This document shows positions 62,225 to 64,000 of a stretch of DNA of 64,000 nt, in pieces. This stretch comes from Bacillota bacterium. GTDB taxonomy: Bacteria; Bacillota; Bacilli; Alicyclobacillales; SLC66. Below the pieces are notes generated by a model. That model made no database searches and had not been told where the DNA came from. It was given only the letters and a program-made list of their open reading frames with translations. Each line of letters starts with the position of its first letter. The first letter of the stretch is position 1. Where the stretch lies: assembly GCA_021846285.1 (NCBI GenBank), contig JAJZCB010000002.1, positions 1 through 64,000 of the forward strand. Reading direction: 5' to 3'. A program made the position numbers and the translations under genes.

Positions 62225-62262
62225 TCTGGTCACCCGACACCCCTCTGCGTGAGAGGATCAAA
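62225..62262 (+). promoter_or_regulatory. GTCRCCC leader, partial (copy J)
   Basis: GTCACCC (62229-62235), without a T-run, then CCTCT-GCGTG-AGAGG (62242-62256) forms a five-pair hairpin. Only a ten-residue frame follows. The region 62263-62475 holds no gene I can support; a 24-residue frame from TTG 62319 is the best candidate. Confidence 0.45.
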
Positions 62263-62475
62263 ATTAAGTGGTTAGCGCGCATTCCAAATATGGCGTCTGA
62301 TTGAGGGGAGAATGGATGTCCTTGATAGACGGGGAGCGCGGGTCTCTGCAGGAGTGCTGCGCCAACATTAGTGAGTTGTATGACGCTCGCTTTTAACGGT
62401 CACTATATTGGCGCAAGTTCTACAAACTGCAGCCAAAACCCCGCTGAGTGGAAGCAGCCGTAAAATAATTGTGAC

Positions 62476-62498
62476 CCTCTTAAATTGAGAGGTTTTTT
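62476..62498 (+). terminator. Rho-independent terminator
   Basis: CCTCT (62476-62480) pairs with AGAGG (62488-62492) and is followed by T6 (62493-62498), directly before leader copy K1. Confidence 0.65.
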
Positions 62499-62535
62499 GT
62501 CCCCCGTCTCCCTTGTAAGTGAAGGGAGGTTTTTT
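62493..62535 (+). promoter_or_regulatory. GTCRCCC leader with hairpin (copy K1)
   Basis: T6 then GTCCCCC (62499-62505). CTCCCTT (62508-62514) pairs with AAGGGAG (62522-62528), followed by T6, so this one also looks like a terminator. No gene starts here; the next copy begins at once. Confidence 0.65.
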
Positions 62536-62571
62536 GTCACCCATTTTTCTTATAGCAAAGGAGATGATCAT
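62530..62571 (+). promoter_or_regulatory. GTCRCCC leader (copy K2), before the virB2-like gene
   Basis: T6 then GTCACCC (62536-62542), TTTTTCT and AAAGGAG (62557-62563), the ribosome-binding site for GTG 62572. The stem is weak in this copy. Tandem with K1. Confidence 0.5.
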
Positions 62572-62955
62572 GTGCTGACACGCATGTACACGAAAGTATT
62601 GCTGATGGTTGCGATCGTCACGGCGTTGATGACCGGAACCTCGTTTGCCGCCTCACCGTTTGGCACGACAGCGACGAATTTTAATCTTGTGAACGCGATC
62701 GGAGCAGGGCCATTATTGGCAGAGGTTTTTGGTTTGCTGGGGGTCGCCGCGGCTGTGTTTACCATTATTCTGTACGTCATAGAGCACTTTAAGCGTAACA
62801 GCGCTGGTGCTTTTAAGCATCTCATTGCCGGCGCGATCGTAACAACGCTCTGCTTTGGCGCCTTCGGTGTGATCGCGTTGATGACAAACTTCGGAACAGC
62901 GGCGGGCACCGCGATCGGCCATTCGTCCTCCACATCCACTTCTTCCTCGTCTTAA
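62572..62955 (+). CDS. VirB2/TrbC-like pilin candidate
   Basis: 127 residues from GTG 62572, AAGGAG eight bases upstream. N-terminal signal-like segment ending SFAA (about residue 27), then two hydrophobic helices (about residues 42-68 and 83-106) and a Ser/Thr-rich tail. Size and topology match VirB2/TrbC pilins. It precedes a TcpE/VirB3-like gene, the usual order. Confidence 0.6.
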   Translation: MLTRMYTKVLLMVAIVTALMTGTSFAASPFGTTATNFNLVNAIGAGPLLAEVFGLLGVAAAVFTIILYVIEHFKRNSAGAFKHLIAGAIVTTLCFGAFGVIALMTNFGTAAGTAIGHSSSTSTSSSS

Positions 62956-62980
62956 AGGGCGAGTTTGAGTTAGAAAACGA

Positions 62981-63010
62981 ACGTCCGATCCGCGAGGGTC
63001 GGACGTTTTT
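62981..63010 (+). terminator. Rho-independent terminator
   Basis: ACGTCCGA (62981-62988) pairs with TCGGACGT (62999-63006) followed by TTTT. Ends the virB2-like transcript. Confidence 0.8.
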
Positions 63011-63024
63011 GGGGGCGGGTACGA

Positions 63025-63672
63025 ATGGCCAAAGAGTATCGCGATGTGTTCAACGTTGAGACGGTCTTGGTCAATTATCGGTCAGAGAAGTACGGGTGGC
63101 GGCGCATCCCGTTTCTCGGCCAGTTTTCCGGCTCTGACGGAGTCACCTTGGTTGGAAGCCTAATCGTCTTCTGGTTTCTGGGTTACACGCCGATTCTTTG
63201 GATTCCGGACTGGATCCTCAATACGATGAGTGGCCTGTTTTCGGGCGGACGATTTTCGCTCCATATTCCCGCCACTTGGCTGTCCATTCCGTTGGCGTTT
63301 GGATTTATGTTCTTATCTCGAAAGCTGGAACCGCAGGGGAAACCGATGTGGAAATACATGTTGGATGGATCGCTGTTTGTAACCCGCTCCAAAGTGACGA
63401 ACGGTTGGAGCCGCATTGGGGCAACGGTGGCGAAAGGGAAGAAGCGAACGCGGATGCGGCATGCCGTTTTGCTTCGACTGACGGGCGCGACTTCGCTTCC
63501 GGCTATCTGGCAGGGAGACGAGCGGCTTCAGGTGAACGTGCCATTTCGGGCGGTGGTCAAGGAACACGGGTTTGAGTTGAACACGCAGAGTGGGCATGGA
63601 GAACCCTATCTGCCTGGACTATACGAAAAATCAGAAGAGGGGTTGTTGCGTTCATGCAAAAGAGAATTTTAA
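63025..63672 (+). CDS. TcpE/VirB3-like conjugation membrane protein
   Basis: 215 residues. Two hydrophobic segments (about residues 40-60 and 80-100) near the N-terminus, then a soluble domain with WKYMLDGSLFVTRSKV, the layout of the TcpE family of Gram-positive ICEs, which pairs with a VirB4-type ATPase. Identification rests on topology and context. GGGGGCGGG precedes the ATG. Confidence 0.5.
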   Translation: MAKEYRDVFNVETVLVNYRSEKYGWRRIPFLGQFSGSDGVTLVGSLIVFWFLGYTPILWIPDWILNTMSGLFSGGRFSLHIPATWLSIPLAFGFMFLSRKLEPQGKPMWKYMLDGSLFVTRSKVTNGWSRIGATVAKGKKRTRMRHAVLLRLTGATSLPAIWQGDERLQVNVPFRAVVKEHGFELNTQSGHGEPYLPGLYEKSEEGLLRSCKREF

Positions 63673-64000
63673 TCACAGTGATGGCCGTTTTGGTTGCGGT
63701 GGCGGCCTTCCTGATTACGGTGGACGTGGTACGGTCGGCTCGCGAACCGCATCCGCAAAGCGAGTCCAAAACGGTGACGACGCCGTCAAAAAGCGGGCGC
63801 GTCACAACAACGGCCACGTCGCCGACGCAGCCGCTGCCGCCGACAAAGAGCCTGCCCGCCAAGATCATGAGCCATCTAATCAGCTATGCGAAGCGGGTAC
63901 AACCTGGCAAACCAACATTCGCGGTTTCTGGCCATTCCGTCCTGGTGATCGATCCGTCAGAACAGTACGCCATCACCCAATTCAAACAGGTGTGGACGCA
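63654..64000 (+). CDS. Membrane-anchored protein, cut by the window edge
   Basis: Overlaps the previous gene by 19 bases, starting at ATG 63654. One N-terminal membrane helix (residues 5-25), a Ser/Thr/Pro-rich linker (residues 35-65), then the start of an outside domain. Context suggests a TcpC/VirB8-like transfer component. Runs off the end. Confidence 0.5.
   Translation, partial: MQKRILITVMAVLVAVAAFLITVDVVRSAREPHPQSESKTVTTPSKSGRVTTTATSPTQPLPPTKSLPAKIMSHLISYAKRVQPGKPTFAVSGHSVLVIDPSEQYAITQFKQVWT

Larger units (their letters stand above)
4430..64000. mobile_element. Large putative integrated conjugative or plasmid-like element (right end outside window)
   Basis: Rightward of the truncated gerA the content changes from housekeeping genes to phage- and plasmid-type genes: repressor switch, methyltransferases, DnaD/DnaC/DnaN replication proteins, VirB4, TopB, serine recombinase, VirB6-like, transglycosylase, VirB2-like. 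Most are on one strand with short or overlapping junctions. The left boundary is inferred from the sudden loss of GerA similarity near 4425. No att repeat, tRNA, relaxase or coupling-protein gene was found in the window, so whether it is an ICE, an integrated plasmid or a contig of a plasmid with captured host genes is open. Confidence 0.55.

Overview
The window reads as DNA of a spore-forming, moderately GC-rich Firmicute. An Alicyclobacillaceae-like host is my inference, from a GerA-type germination protein, a YgzB/UPF0295 protein and secreted proteins with a copper-amine-oxidase-type N-terminal domain. Only about the first 4.4 kb looks chromosomal: a YunD-like 5'-nucleotidase, endonuclease III, YgzB, and a gerA gene that lacks its C-terminal membrane helices. 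A 146-bp MITE-like insertion sits between nth and ygzB.

From about 4.4 kb to the right edge everything looks like one large mobile element, an integrated conjugative element or plasmid. Its left end may lie inside gerA; its right end is outside the window. Region 4.9-7.6 kb is a control region: a LexA-like operator, a divergent XRE repressor pair with an operator inside a promoter, and decayed antirepressor and XRE remnants. Region 7.8-23.1 kb is a dense, all-plus-strand, phage-like early block with many ATGA overlaps. It holds a deoxyribosyltransferase-like protein, an N4C/N6A methyltransferase, a C5 methyltransferase with six repeats in its target-recognition region, a PAPS-reductase-like protein, DnaD- and DnaC-like replication proteins, a DUF5131 (Gp37/Gp68) protein, a dNMP-kinase-like protein, a mobile DnaN clamp and a sigma-region-4 protein, plus many small zinc-ribbon proteins. 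Region 23.1-29.1 kb has a VirB4 ATPase, small membrane proteins and topoisomerase III. Region 29.2-42.9 kb is cargo: a serine recombinase with a res-like site, a DUF6011-SWIM-amidoligase protein, a fused double gamma-glutamylcyclotransferase, a J-domain gene with a frameshift, a PD-(D/E)XK and SNF2 pair, a decayed second virB4, a HEPN/MNT pair and a UvrD-nuclease-zinc-finger helicase. Region 43-64 kb returns to transfer and envelope functions: a 2182-residue PQQ/Ig-repeat surface protein, a VirB6/TrbL-like protein with two winged-helix repeats in its tail, a lytic transglycosylase, an OppA-like lipoprotein, a diguanylate cyclase, a VirB2-like pilin and a TcpE/VirB3-like protein. No relaxase or coupling protein (VirD4/TcpA) is seen, so the transfer set is incomplete here.

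The most unusual signal is a family of twelve intergenic leaders, all between 23.1 and 62.6 kb and all on the plus strand. The shared core is a T-run, then GTC(A/G/C)CCC. In the intact copies a hairpin follows whose 3' arm is the Shine-Dalgarno sequence of the next gene. Stem sequences differ between copies but pairing is kept, which is covariation visible inside one window. The leaders stand in front of virB4, the amidoligase gene, the nuclease/SNF2 pair, the virB6-like gene and the virB2-like gene, among others. They look like a shared post-transcriptional control element of the transfer and cargo genes.
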